From contig NZ_CAJULN010000056.1 of NCBI RefSeq assembly GCF_910586915.1, positions 1 to 15,255 of the forward strand: a stretch of 15,255 nucleotides of DNA. The letters run 5' to 3'. The first letter of the stretch is position 1, and each line of letters opens with the position of its first letter. Below, piece after piece: positions 1 to 7,002 of the stretch. Position numbers and translations under genes: made by a program. The notes under the pieces are model-generated. The model did no database searches and was not told where the DNA came from. It saw only the letters and a list, made by a program, of their open reading frames with translations. The DNA comes from an uncultured Bacteroides sp. (GTDB taxonomy: Bacteria > Bacteroidota > Bacteroidia > Bacteroidales > Bacteroidaceae).

Positions 1-546
1 ATGGCCGAAGCCGTCGCCCGGGGCGATGAAGTCGTACACGGGCTTTTCGGCCGTATATTTCCGGATGATGGCGTCCAGCTTTTCGTTGTCGGGATAGGCG
101 AAGAATACCGGCTCGATGTTGGCATTGTTCACGCGGACGTGTTTCATGCGGTCTTCCTCCTTGTCGCGGCGGGTAAGCTCGTGCTTCTTGATTACGCCGT
201 TCATGTAATCGGGAACGTATGCGCCTACAACCAGTCCGTACTGCGTCTTCCCGTTCATGGTCTGCGCATAGATATAGTAGTTTTCCTTCGCATCCTGCAC
301 CAGCCATCCTTTCTCCTGAAAGGCCTGGAAGTTCTCGGCGGCTTTGGCATAGACCGGCTCGGCGTGCTCGTCGGTGCCTGCGGGAAAGTCTATCTCGGGC
401 TTGATGATGTGGTAAAGGGATTTCTCATTGCCTTCCGCTTCCATGCGGGCTTCTTCCGAGTTCAGGACGTCGTAAGGGCGGGAAGCGACCTGTTCCACCA
501 ACTCTTGCGGCGGACGGAGGCCTTTGAAGGGTTTTATTGTTGCCAT
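1..546 (-). CDS. DUF1015 family protein, C-terminus cut by window edge
   Basis: A minus-strand reading frame starts with ATG at 546 and stays open to base 1, giving 182 residues of a family usually near 400. I recognise DUF1015 (COG4198) from the N-terminal pattern: FKGLRP at 7-12, ASRPYDVLN at 21-29, the stretch ending HIIKPEID at 46-53, and GVIKKHELTRRDKEEDR at 117-133, followed by PVFFAYPD. No signal peptide or membrane segment is visible, so it is probably cytoplasmic. The biochemical function is not established as far as I know. From memory, the missing C-terminal half normally carries an ADGHHR-type motif resembling the ParB/SerK fold. The gene begins 13 bases after the serA stop, so it is the third gene of the serC-serA operon, which suggests a role linked to serine or phosphoserine. 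I am confident of the family and unsure of the function. Confidence 0.88.
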   Translation of the reverse strand, partial: MATIKPFKGLRPPQELVEQVASRPYDVLNSEEARMEAEGNEKSLYHIIKPEIDFPAGTDEHAEPVYAKAAENFQAFQEKGWLVQDAKENYYIYAQTMNGKTQYGLVVGAYVPDYMNGVIKKHELTRRDKEEDRMKHVRVNNANIEPVFFAYPDNEKLDAIIRKYTAEKPVYDFIAPGDGFGH

Positions 547-559
547 AATTTCTGTTTTT

Positions 560-1480
560 TTATTGATTCACACGGTATTTTTCGCAGCCGTCTTTCAGGA
601 AACCGACGATTTGACGGGCGGCGGCAATACCTGCATTGATATTGGCTTCGGCGGTCTGCGCGCCCATCTTCTTCGGGGTGGAGAAATAGCGGCCGGCAAA
701 CTTCTCTGCAAATTCCGCATGGGCGGCGGGCATGATGTCGGTGAGGTATCTGAAGTCGGAACGTTCTTCCATCAGCTTCATCAGTCCGGCTTCGTCGATT
801 ACTTCCTTGCGGGCGGTGTTCACCAGCATGGCTCCTTTGGGCATATCCTTGAGCAGCGCGTAATTGACGGAGTTTTTCGTCTCGGCAGTGGCGGGAATAT
901 GCAGGGAGACTACCTGGCAAGTCTTATAGAGTTCTTCGGCCGAACCGAGTGCTTTGACTCCCGCTTCCTCGATGGCTTCTTTCGGGCAGAAGGCGTCGTA
1001 TGCATATACTTCCATTCCGAAGCCTTTGGCGATGCGTGCCACATTGCGGCCTACGTTTCCAAAAGCGTGGATACCAAGTTTCTTGCCCATCAGCTCCGTA
1101 CCGGAAGTGCCGTTGTAGAAATTGCGGACGGCATAAACCATCATACCGAAAGCCAGTTCGGCAACCGCGTTGGAGTTCTGTCCCGGAGTGTTCATCACGC
1201 AGACATTATGGGCAGTGGCGGCAGCGAGGTCTACATTGTCGTATCCCGCACCTGCACGGACTACTATTTTCAGTTCTTTGGCAGCGTCCAATACCTCGGT
1301 GTCTACCACGTCGCTGCGGATGATGATGGCTTCGGCGTCTTTCACCGCATCGAGCAACTGGGCTTTCTCTGTATATTTTTCGAGCAGGGCGAGTTCGTAT
1401 CCTGCCGCCTCTATCTCTTTACGGATACCGTCTACCGCAATTTTGGCAAACGGTTTTTCTGTAGCTACAAGTATTTTCAT
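560..1480 (-). CDS. serA: D-3-phosphoglycerate dehydrogenase, short lysine-type form
   Basis: This enzyme oxidises 3-phosphoglycerate to 3-phosphohydroxypyruvate with NAD, the first step of serine synthesis. The 306 residues hold only the catalytic and nucleotide-binding domains. The C-terminal ACT and ASB regulatory domains of the ~410-residue E. coli enzyme are absent, so ACT-type serine feedback is not expected. Visible landmarks are RAGAGYDNVD at 75-84, the dinucleotide loop AFGNVG at 139-144 (alanine replaces the first glycine), D162 at the end of the next strand as expected for NAD, and catalytic R224 in NTAR. The usual TPH motif reads TPK, so the catalytic histidine position is K270. 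The DVFPxEP region reads DIMPAAHAE. I chose the ATG at 1480 because it begins the conserved MKILVATEKP. A start at 1501 would overlap the last base of the serC stop codon and add an unconserved heptapeptide. Confidence 0.95.
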   Translation of the reverse strand: MKILVATEKPFAKIAVDGIRKEIEAAGYELALLEKYTEKAQLLDAVKDAEAIIIRSDVVDTEVLDAAKELKIVVRAGAGYDNVDLAAATAHNVCVMNTPGQNSNAVAELAFGMMVYAVRNFYNGTSGTELMGKKLGIHAFGNVGRNVARIAKGFGMEVYAYDAFCPKEAIEEAGVKALGSAEELYKTCQVVSLHIPATAETKNSVNYALLKDMPKGAMLVNTARKEVIDEAGLMKLMEERSDFRYLTDIMPAAHAEFAEKFAGRYFSTPKKMGAQTAEANINAGIAAARQIVGFLKDGCEKYRVNQ

Positions 1481-1500
1481 AATCTGTGACGGGAAACGCA

Positions 1501-2571
1501 TTAGGGATGAAGTTTTTCAAATTCCTGCATACAGTCGACCAACGCCTGCACGCTTTCTTTCGGCATGGCATTGTAGCACGATGCACGGAAACCGCCGACC
1601 GAACGATGTCCCTTGATACCTACCATTCCTCGTTCGGTGGCAAATTTCAGGAAGTCGGCTTCGAGTTCTTTGTATTCGGGAGCCATGACGAAACAGATAT
1701 TCATGCGCGAACGGTCTTCTTCGGCGGCTGTGCCTACAAACATTTTGTTGCGGTCGATTTCCGCATACAGCATATCGGCCTTTTCGATGGCACGGCGTTC
1801 CATCTCCTTCACACCTCCCTGTGCCTTAATCCAACGCAGATTCAGCAACGCGGAGTAGATGGGCAACACGGGCGGAGTGTTGAACATGGAGCCTCCGTCG
1901 ATGTGGGTCTGGTAGTTGAGCATCGAGGGGATGTGACGCGACATCTTGCCTACCGCATCGTTCTTCACGATAACGAACGTGACGCCTGCGGGAGCTAAGT
2001 TTTTCTGTGCGCCGCCATAGATGCAGATGTATTTGGAAACGTCGACCGGACGCGAGAATATATCGGACGACATATCGGCAACCACCGGAACGGGAGAGTC
2101 GATGTCGCTCTTCAACTCCGTACCGTATATGGTATTGTTGGTCGTGATGTGGAAATAATCGGCATCGGCCGGGACGGTATAGTCTTTGGGGATGTAGCTA
2201 TAGGTGGCTTCGGCCGAGGAAGCTACTTCCACCACTTCGCCAAATCCTTTGGCTTCTTTCATTGCTTTTTTTGCCCATACGCCGGTGTTGAGGTAAGCGG
2301 CTTTCTTCTCGAGGAAGTTATAGGGAACCATACAGAACTCCATACTGGCCCCTCCGCCCAGGAACAATACCGAATAGCCTTCGGGAATATTGAGTAATTC
2401 CTTGAACAACGCCACTGCTTCGTCCACCACAGGTTGAAAGTCTTTGGCACGGTGGCTGATTTCCAAAATAGAAAGACCAGAACCGTTGAAATCTAAAATC
2501 GCTTTCGCTGTGTCTTCTATCACTTCGCGCGGAAGAATGGAAGGTCCTGCATTGAAATTATGCTTTTTCAT
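1501..2571 (-). CDS. serC: phosphoserine aminotransferase
   Basis: A PLP-dependent class V aminotransferase that converts 3-phosphohydroxypyruvate and glutamate to phosphoserine and 2-oxoglutarate; the same enzyme often serves pyridoxal phosphate synthesis. At 356 residues it is full length for SerC. It opens with NFNAGPSILP (5-14) and has SHR at 39-41, GGGAS at 72-76 for cofactor phosphate binding, W99 at the position that stacks on PLP, D166 in ADMSSD for the pyridine nitrogen, K190 in GGAQKN as the Schiff-base lysine, and GHRSVGGFRAS near 321-331 for substrate phosphate. It is the first gene of the operon. serA follows 20 bases downstream, and a TTTG-N19-TAAATTCG promoter candidate lies about 50 bases upstream. 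No truncation or oddity is seen. Confidence 0.97.
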   Translation of the reverse strand: MKKHNFNAGPSILPREVIEDTAKAILDFNGSGLSILEISHRAKDFQPVVDEAVALFKELLNIPEGYSVLFLGGGASMEFCMVPYNFLEKKAAYLNTGVWAKKAMKEAKGFGEVVEVASSAEATYSYIPKDYTVPADADYFHITTNNTIYGTELKSDIDSPVPVVADMSSDIFSRPVDVSKYICIYGGAQKNLAPAGVTFVIVKNDAVGKMSRHIPSMLNYQTHIDGGSMFNTPPVLPIYSALLNLRWIKAQGGVKEMERRAIEKADMLYAEIDRNKMFVGTAAEEDRSRMNICFVMAPEYKELEADFLKFATERGMVGIKGHRSVGGFRASCYNAMPKESVQALVDCMQEFEKLHP

Positions 2572-2623
2572 TTGAAGTTTGTTTTTGGTTTAACAATTTC
2601 GTTATTTTTGTCCTTCGACTTTG

Positions 2624-2654
2624 CGAATTTACGAATTTATTTCCGGGGTGCAAA
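2624..2654 (-). promoter_or_regulatory. Bacteroides-type promoter candidate for serC-serA-DUF1015
   Basis: On the minus strand there is a TTTG (-33) box at 2654-2651, a 19-base spacer, and a -7 box TAAATTCG at 2631-2624, one mismatch from TAnnTTTG. The -7 octamer is repeated in tandem at 2639-2632, but only the copy at 2624 has the right spacing. The expected 5' leader to serC is about 45 bases. It is inferred from the consensus only. Confidence 0.5.
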
Positions 2655-2856
2655 TCTTTCATTATAAAATCACTGCTTTCATGCGAATTTTCCTTACTTT
2701 TTATTGGTTTATACAGGTTTTATGCACCATATTGTTACATACGGATATCAAGCGGCGAAGAGAAGTCAAAAACAGAAAGATGAGAAGGGAAGTTGCTGAT
2801 AAAATGAAAGGAAAACGAAAAAAAATATATATTTATAAAGTTTATTACGGATTAAA
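2655..2856. other. AT-rich intergenic stretch with no recognised gene
   Basis: About 200 bases between the serC promoter candidate and the inverted repeat downstream of the helicase gene. It is AT-rich, with an A-run and an alternating AT tract near 2818-2837. An 87-codon frame runs through it (2621-2884), but it has biased, low-complexity composition and no recognisable domain, and its end falls inside the inverted repeat. I see no tRNA, no repeat family and no convincing second promoter here. Confidence 0.5.
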
Positions 2857-2909
2857 ACAGATTGGCACAGATTATTTAATGTGAATATGAATAATCTGTG
2901 CCAATCTGT
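2857..2909 (-). terminator. perfect 20-bp inverted repeat, likely terminator of the helicase gene
   Basis: The arms 2857-2876 and 2890-2909 are perfect reverse complements around a 13-base loop, beginning 12 bases after the helicase stop codon. Read on the minus strand, the stem is followed by a short TTTT run (2857-2854, partly in the stem), so it can act as an intrinsic terminator for the helicase message. The stem is only moderately GC-rich and the U-run is short. Within the arm the unit ACAGATT recurs at 10-base spacing, and a related ACGGATT lies one period further out, which suggests a repeat-derived element. Confidence 0.65.
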
Positions 2910-2921
2910 GGTGAGTCCGGC

Positions 2922-4256
2922 TTATTTCGCTTCCTCGATAATGGTTTTCATTCCTTTGATTTTCTCGCCTTGAATAAGGTTCAAGAGCTGCCTCACCTTT
3001 GCCCGGCGAACGGCAACGAATGCATAATGTTCTTTCACGTCAATCGCACCTACGTCCTCGCGCGACAGGTTGCCCTTCTTGTACAGGAATCCGGCAATGT
3101 CCATCCGGCTCAGTTTTTCTTTTTTCCCTTTACCTATATATATGGTAGTCCAAACCGACTTCGGCGGACGGGGTGCATTGTCGGGCAGCGTCACCGTTTC
3201 CATCGCTTCGGGAATATAGGGGGGAAGTTTCTCTTCTGCATGGAGAATAAGATAGGACGTTCCGGTAGCATCCCAGCGCGCCGTACGTCCGTTGCGATGG
3301 GTAAAGGCTTCCTCGTTCACCGGCAAATGATAATGGACAATGTGCCCAACCTCCGGAATATCGAGCCCACGGGCAGCCAAATCGGTAGAAATCAGTACAT
3401 GGCAACTGCCGTTACGGAATTTGTACAACGCACGTTCGCGCTCCGGCTGCTCCATACCGCCGTGAAAACGTTCGGCAAAGAGTTTCTTCTCTGCCAGTAG
3501 CTTCTGCACGCGGTCTACCGCATCCCGGTGATTGCAAAAGACGATGCTCGAACTGCTCCCCAACGTGCAAAGCAGTGTATATAATGTATCAATCTTGTCT
3601 TTCGACGGAGAAAGTACTTTCATCAGCGTCAGGCGGGATTCCTGCTTTTCGCACGCGTCGGACAGGAAGTTCAGCTTGACCGTGCGGTTCATTCCTGCGA
3701 ATTCGGGAATCTCTTCCGCATCGGTAGCCGAGAGCAACATACGCTTTTTCAGCCTCGGAAGCTGCCCGATAATCTCTGCCATTTCATCGTGAAATCCGAA
3801 CTCCAACGACTTGTCGAACTCGTCGATGATTAGTGTCTCGATGGTTTCGGGGCGGAAGTTTCCTTTCGACAGGTGGTCGGTGATACGCCCTGGAGTACCG
3901 ATAAGGAGCGCAGGACGATTGCCCGAGATGCTTTTCTTCTCTTCGGCGATAGGGTGACCGCCGTAGCAGCAGCAGGTTTTCCACGAAGTACCCATTGCCT
4001 TGAACACGCTATCAATCTGCAGGGCCAACTCGCGCGAAGGGACCAAAATCAGTGCTTGCACCCCTTCTCTATCCGGTTTCAACGCAAGCAGCAAGGGCAA
4101 AAGATAGGCCAATGTCTTGCCTGAGCCGGTAGGCGACAGCAGGATAACGTCTTTCCTCCCGGCAGCTTGTTCGAGCGACGCTTGCTGCATCGGGTTCAGC
4201 TCTTCAATCTTCAGGTTGCGGAGAGCCGACTGTATAATTTCATTTTTCGCTAACAT
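2922..4256 (-). CDS. DbpA-like DEAD-box ATP-dependent RNA helicase
   Basis: A 444-residue two-domain superfamily 2 RNA helicase, probably acting in the cytoplasm on rRNA. Motifs in order: I SPTGSGKT (41-48), Ia PSRELALQ (73-80), Ib TPGR (121-124), II DEFD (145-148, in place of DEAD), III SAT (176-178), IV IVFCN (238-242), V STDLAARGLDIP (290-301), VI HRNGRTAR (320-327, ending AR where GR is usual). Residues from about 370 to 444 match a DbpA-type RNA-binding domain: TIYIGKGKKEKL, DIAGFL, DVGAIDV, YAFVAV and a closing IKGMK. In E. coli DbpA this domain recognises 23S rRNA hairpin 92, so a role in 50S assembly is likely. Length is close to E. coli DbpA. The ATG at 4256 is kept because the next methionine (residue 23) would delete the N-terminal helicase segment. 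The variant motifs and my lack of an alignment leave the exact subfamily open. Confidence 0.93.
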   Translation of the reverse strand: MLAKNEIIQSALRNLKIEELNPMQQASLEQAAGRKDVILLSPTGSGKTLAYLLPLLLALKPDREGVQALILVPSRELALQIDSVFKAMGTSWKTCCCYGGHPIAEEKKSISGNRPALLIGTPGRITDHLSKGNFRPETIETLIIDEFDKSLEFGFHDEMAEIIGQLPRLKKRMLLSATDAEEIPEFAGMNRTVKLNFLSDACEKQESRLTLMKVLSPSKDKIDTLYTLLCTLGSSSSIVFCNHRDAVDRVQKLLAEKKLFAERFHGGMEQPERERALYKFRNGSCHVLISTDLAARGLDIPEVGHIVHYHLPVNEEAFTHRNGRTARWDATGTSYLILHAEEKLPPYIPEAMETVTLPDNAPRPPKSVWTTIYIGKGKKEKLSRMDIAGFLYKKGNLSREDVGAIDVKEHYAFVAVRRAKVRQLLNLIQGEKIKGMKTIIEEAK

Positions 4257-4261
4257 GGGGA

Positions 4262-4269
4262 CAAAGATA
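4262..4269 (-). promoter_or_regulatory. -7 promoter box TATCTTTG abutting the helicase start codon
   Basis: The minus-strand octamer TATCTTTG is an exact match to TAnnTTTG and ends 5 bases before the helicase ATG. No TTTG is found 19-21 bases upstream, where the nqr terminator stem lies. If used, it would give an mRNA with almost no leader. Confidence 0.45.
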
Positions 4270-4270
4270 C

Positions 4271-4332
4271 AAAAAAGGGGCGGGAAACCGGAAGAAGCTG
4301 ATAGGCTTTTCCGATTTCCCGCCCTGTTTTTT
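4271..4332 (-). terminator. GC-rich intrinsic terminator of the nqr operon
   Basis: The arms GGGCGGGAAA (4278-4287) and TTTCCCGCCC (4315-4324) are perfect complements. The stem extends inward with a few mismatches (CCGGAAGAAGC against GGCTTTTCCG). On the minus strand it is followed by six T (4276-4271), which makes a classic terminator after nqrF. The plus strand also has a T-run (4327-4332), so it could work in both directions. A second GC-rich dyad, CCCCGG at 4343-4348 with CCGGGG at 4375-4380, lies between it and the nqrF stop codon. Confidence 0.85.
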
Positions 4333-4382
4333 AGGTTGTACTCCCCGGTCGTTGTGCCGGCCGGGAACGGACTTCCGGGGAA

Positions 4383-5657
4383 TTATCCGCCGAAGTTATC
4401 GAACATCAGGTTCTGAGCCGGTACGCCGAGGTCGTCGAGCATCTTCTCAACGGCTTTCGACATCGGGCCGGGACCGCACATATAGTATTCGATGTCTTCG
4501 GGAGCTTCGTGGTTCTTCAAGTAAGTTTCGTAAATTACGTTGTGAACGAAGCCCGGAGTGTACTTCACGCCCGCGGCATCGGCAGCAGGGTCCGGACGGT
4601 CGAGTGCCAGATGGAACGAGAAGTTCGGGAAGTCTTTTTCGATTTGCAGGAAGTCTTCGAGGTAGAATACTTCGTTGAGTGCGCGGGCACCGTAGAAGTA
4701 TGACATCTTACGGTCGGTAGTACGCAACGTCTTCGTCAAGTGCATGATTTGTGCACGCAACGGAGCCATACCGGCACCACCACCAACCCACATCATCTCT
4801 CTCTTGGAGTCGAAAATCGGATGGAAGTCTCCGTAAGGACCGCTCATGATTACCTTGTCGCCCGGTTTGAGGGTAAAGATGTAAGAAGAAGCGATACCCG
4901 GCATCACGTCCATAAATCCGGGACCCTGGTCTTTCGGCTTGAACGGTGGAGTAGCAATACGCACCGTCAGCATGATACGGTCGCCCTCGGCAGGATAGTT
5001 CGCCATTGAGTAGGCACGGATGGTCTCTTCTTCGTTCTTACACTTCAAGCCCAGCAGACCGAATTTCTCCCATGCAGGCAGGTATTCGTCGCCAATCAGG
5101 CTCTTGTCGATATCCTTATCATAGTCCATCGAGAATTTAGGAATCTTAATCTGTGCGTAAGAACCCGGCACAAAATCCATGTGTTCGCCCTTAGGCAGCG
5201 CCACGATAAACTCTTTGATAAACGTAGCCACGTTCTTGTTGGAGATAACTTCGCACTCCCACTCTTTTACGCCGAGTACGGATTCGTCAATCTTGATTGC
5301 CATATCACCTTTCACCTTCACCTGGCAGCCCAGACGCCAGTGGTCTTGCTGCTGTTTACGGCTGAAGTGGGGCACTTCGGAAGGAAGGATTTCGCCGCCC
5401 CCTTCGAGTACCTGGCATTTGCACTGTCCGCAAGAACCCTTACCACCACAAGCGGATGAGAGGAATACTCCGTTTACAGACAGCGTGTTCAGCAATGTGG
5501 AGCCGGAAGCTACTTCCAGTTCCTTGTCACCGTTAATTGTCAGTTTCACGTCTCCTGACGGTACTAAGAATTTCTTGGCAACCAACAGGATAACAACAAG
5601 CAACAGAATAACCACCAGGAATACTCCAATGCTCGCTAATATTAAATTCATATCCAT
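4383..5657 (-). CDS. nqrF: Na+-translocating NADH:quinone reductase subunit F
   Basis: The NADH-oxidising subunit of NQR, anchored in the inner membrane and facing the cytoplasm. It passes electrons from NADH through FAD and a 2Fe-2S cluster. The 424 residues start with one transmembrane helix (about 4-27), followed by a plant-type ferredoxin domain with cluster ligands C70, C76, C79 and C111. A ferredoxin-NADP reductase-type module follows: FAD site RAYSMANYP (214-222), nucleotide site GGGAGMAPLR (292-301), CGPGPM (394-399), and the closing aromatic-FGG tail. The cluster cysteines are at the same residue numbers as in Vibrio cholerae NqrF, as I remember that sequence. This subunit, together with NqrA, separates NQR from the related RNF complex. 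It is the last gene of the operon, 18 bases after nqrE. A second possible ATG lies two codons in; the first is kept. Confidence 0.98.
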   Translation of the reverse strand: MDMNLILASIGVFLVVILLLVVILLVAKKFLVPSGDVKLTINGDKELEVASGSTLLNTLSVNGVFLSSACGGKGSCGQCKCQVLEGGGEILPSEVPHFSRKQQQDHWRLGCQVKVKGDMAIKIDESVLGVKEWECEVISNKNVATFIKEFIVALPKGEHMDFVPGSYAQIKIPKFSMDYDKDIDKSLIGDEYLPAWEKFGLLGLKCKNEEETIRAYSMANYPAEGDRIMLTVRIATPPFKPKDQGPGFMDVMPGIASSYIFTLKPGDKVIMSGPYGDFHPIFDSKREMMWVGGGAGMAPLRAQIMHLTKTLRTTDRKMSYFYGARALNEVFYLEDFLQIEKDFPNFSFHLALDRPDPAADAAGVKYTPGFVHNVIYETYLKNHEAPEDIEYYMCGPGPMSKAVEKMLDDLGVPAQNLMFDNFGG

Positions 5658-5675
5658 TGTTTTATTCCTTTCTTT

Positions 5676-6302
5676 TTAAATGTTCAAACCTGAGAAACAC
5701 ATAAATGCGATTGCCATCAGACCTACGGTGATGAACGTGATACCCAGACCCTTCAACGGAGCCGGCACGTCGGAGTAGGCCATTTTCTCACGGATAGCTG
5801 CCAGACCGACAATGGCCAGCAACCAGCCGATACCCGAACCTAATGCATAGGCAAGAGCATCTGCAATGCCGCCGATGTATTTCGGATCGCTCGGACCGAG
5901 GTTGATGCGTTGCTGCATGAACAGAGAAGCACCCATGATGGCACAGTTAACGGCAATCAACGGCAGGAAGATACCTAACGAAGCGTACAGCGACGGGCTG
6001 AAACGCTCTACTACCATCTCTACCAACTGCACGATACCGGCAATAACGGCAATGAAAAGAATAAAACTCAAGAAGCTGAGGTCGACGCCTTCAATGATAG
6101 CGTTGGAAGCCAGCACCTTAGTCTGCAACAGATAGTTGACCGGCAACGTCACCATCAACACGAAAGTCACGGCGATACCCAGTCCTACGGCAGTCTTCAC
6201 GTTCTTCGATACAGCCAGGTATGAACACATACCTAAGAAGAAAGCGAATATCATGTTGTCCACAAAGATAGAGCGGACGAATAAACTTAATAAATGTTCC
6301 AT
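5676..6302 (-). CDS. nqrE: Na+-translocating NADH:quinone reductase subunit E
   Basis: A 208-residue integral membrane subunit with about six hydrophobic helices, homologous to NqrD and to RnfA. It sits in the inner membrane beside NqrD, where the two share an intramembrane iron-sulfur centre that relays electrons across the membrane. The ligands C26 (GMCSYLA) and C120 (AVNCAIMG) are both present. The pseudo-symmetric repeat typical of the family can be seen in the two related half-sequences around these cysteines. The gene follows nqrD after a 42-base gap that carries three AATTAAG-type heptads, and nqrF begins 18 bases after its stop codon. Length and motifs are ordinary for the family. Confidence 0.97.
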   Translation of the reverse strand: MEHLLSLFVRSIFVDNMIFAFFLGMCSYLAVSKNVKTAVGLGIAVTFVLMVTLPVNYLLQTKVLASNAIIEGVDLSFLSFILFIAVIAGIVQLVEMVVERFSPSLYASLGIFLPLIAVNCAIMGASLFMQQRINLGPSDPKYIGGIADALAYALGSGIGWLLAIVGLAAIREKMAYSDVPAPLKGLGITFITVGLMAIAFMCFSGLNI

Positions 6303-6308
6303 ATCTTC

Positions 6309-6329
6309 AATTAAGAATTAAGAATGAAG
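6309..6329. repeat. three tandem AATTAAG-type heptads in the nqrD-nqrE gap
   Basis: Read on the plus strand, two copies of AATTAAG (6309-6315 and 6316-6322) are followed by AATGAAG (6323-6329), filling half of the 42-base gap. The unit differs by one base from the AATTGAG heptads at 8873-8900 and lies in the same orientation. Confidence 0.75.
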
Positions 6330-6344
6330 AGTCCTTCATCTTTA

Positions 6345-6986
6345 TTAATTACTTTTTTCCTGCAATTCTTTGTGACGCGCACGCTGATACCAGATGATGC
6401 AGGCTACGATAATCAACGCCATCGGCGGCATCAGCATCAGACCGTTGTTCACATATCCCATGTTGCGGATAGGCTCGTAGTTGAGAATGTTGAAACCGAG
6501 CACTGTACCCGAACCCAACAGTTCGCGGAAGAATGCAACGATTACCAATATCTTGGCATATCCCAAACCATTGCCGACACCATCCAGGAATGATTCCCAC
6601 GGGCCGTTCTGCATGGCAAATGCTTCCAGACGTCCCATCAGGATACAATTGGTGATAATCAGACCTACATATACAGAAAGCTGAACACTTACATCGTAAG
6701 CAAACGCTTTCAGAATCTCACTGACGATGGTTACCAACGCAGCTACCACCACCAACTGAACGATGATACGGATACGGTTGGGAATGGTCTTGCGCAGCAA
6801 TGAGATAACCACATTGGCAAACGCCGTGATGACCGTCACCGAAAGTCCCATAACGATAGCAGGCTCCAGTTTTGCGGTAACAGCAAGCGCGGAACAGATA
6901 CCGAGCACCTGTACGGTCACCGGATTGTCTATCCCCAACGGAGCAGAGAATACTTCTTTATTCTTCTTTGAAAACAATTGTCCCAT
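6345..6986 (-). CDS. nqrD: Na+-translocating NADH:quinone reductase subunit D
   Basis: A 213-residue integral membrane subunit of NQR, with about six hydrophobic segments, related to NqrE and to RnfE. It contributes two ligands of the intramembrane iron-sulfur centre: C31 (GICSALAV) and C114 (ITNCILMGR). The typical segments RIIVQLVVVA and LGYAKILVIVAFFRELLGSG are present. It lies 18 bases after nqrC. Unlike its neighbours it is preceded by a strong AGGAGG ribosome binding site 10 bases before the ATG. The polar N-terminus (MGQLFSKKNKE) is expected to be cytoplasmic. Length and motifs are ordinary for the family. Confidence 0.97.
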   Translation of the reverse strand: MGQLFSKKNKEVFSAPLGIDNPVTVQVLGICSALAVTAKLEPAIVMGLSVTVITAFANVVISLLRKTIPNRIRIIVQLVVVAALVTIVSEILKAFAYDVSVQLSVYVGLIITNCILMGRLEAFAMQNGPWESFLDGVGNGLGYAKILVIVAFFRELLGSGTVLGFNILNYEPIRNMGYVNNGLMLMPPMALIIVACIIWYQRARHKELQEKSN

Positions 6987-6996
6987 ATTCTTTTCT

Positions 6997-7002
6997 CCTC
7001 CT
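6997..7002 (-). promoter_or_regulatory. strong Shine-Dalgarno site of nqrD
   Basis: The minus-strand AGGAGG is separated by 10 bases from the nqrD ATG and starts two bases beyond the nqrC stop codon. Most genes in this window have no clear Shine-Dalgarno sequence; nqrF has only a weaker AAAGGAAT. Confidence 0.7.

Noticed and set aside
560..1480. SerA as a degraded or inactive gene because the catalytic histidine is missing
   Set aside because: The frame is intact, the operon context is kept, and lysine-type phosphoglycerate dehydrogenases are an established subgroup.
1..1489. Long plus-strand frames opposite DUF1015 and serA (212 and 321 codons)
   Set aside because: They mirror genes with recognisable family motifs on the minus strand, have no recognisable domains and show low-complexity shadow composition.
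1481..1501. Upstream ATG extending SerA by seven residues
   Set aside because: It would overlap the serC stop codon, and the family N-terminus begins at the next methionine.
2603..2610. Plus-strand TATTTTTG as a -7 promoter box
   Set aside because: The nearest upstream TTTG gives a 15-base spacer, and no credible plus-strand gene follows.
2621..2884. 87-codon plus-strand frame in the serC-helicase gap
   Set aside because: It starts inside the serC promoter candidate, is rich in K, R, I and Y from AT-rich sequence, ends inside the inverted repeat, and has no promoter or family resemblance.
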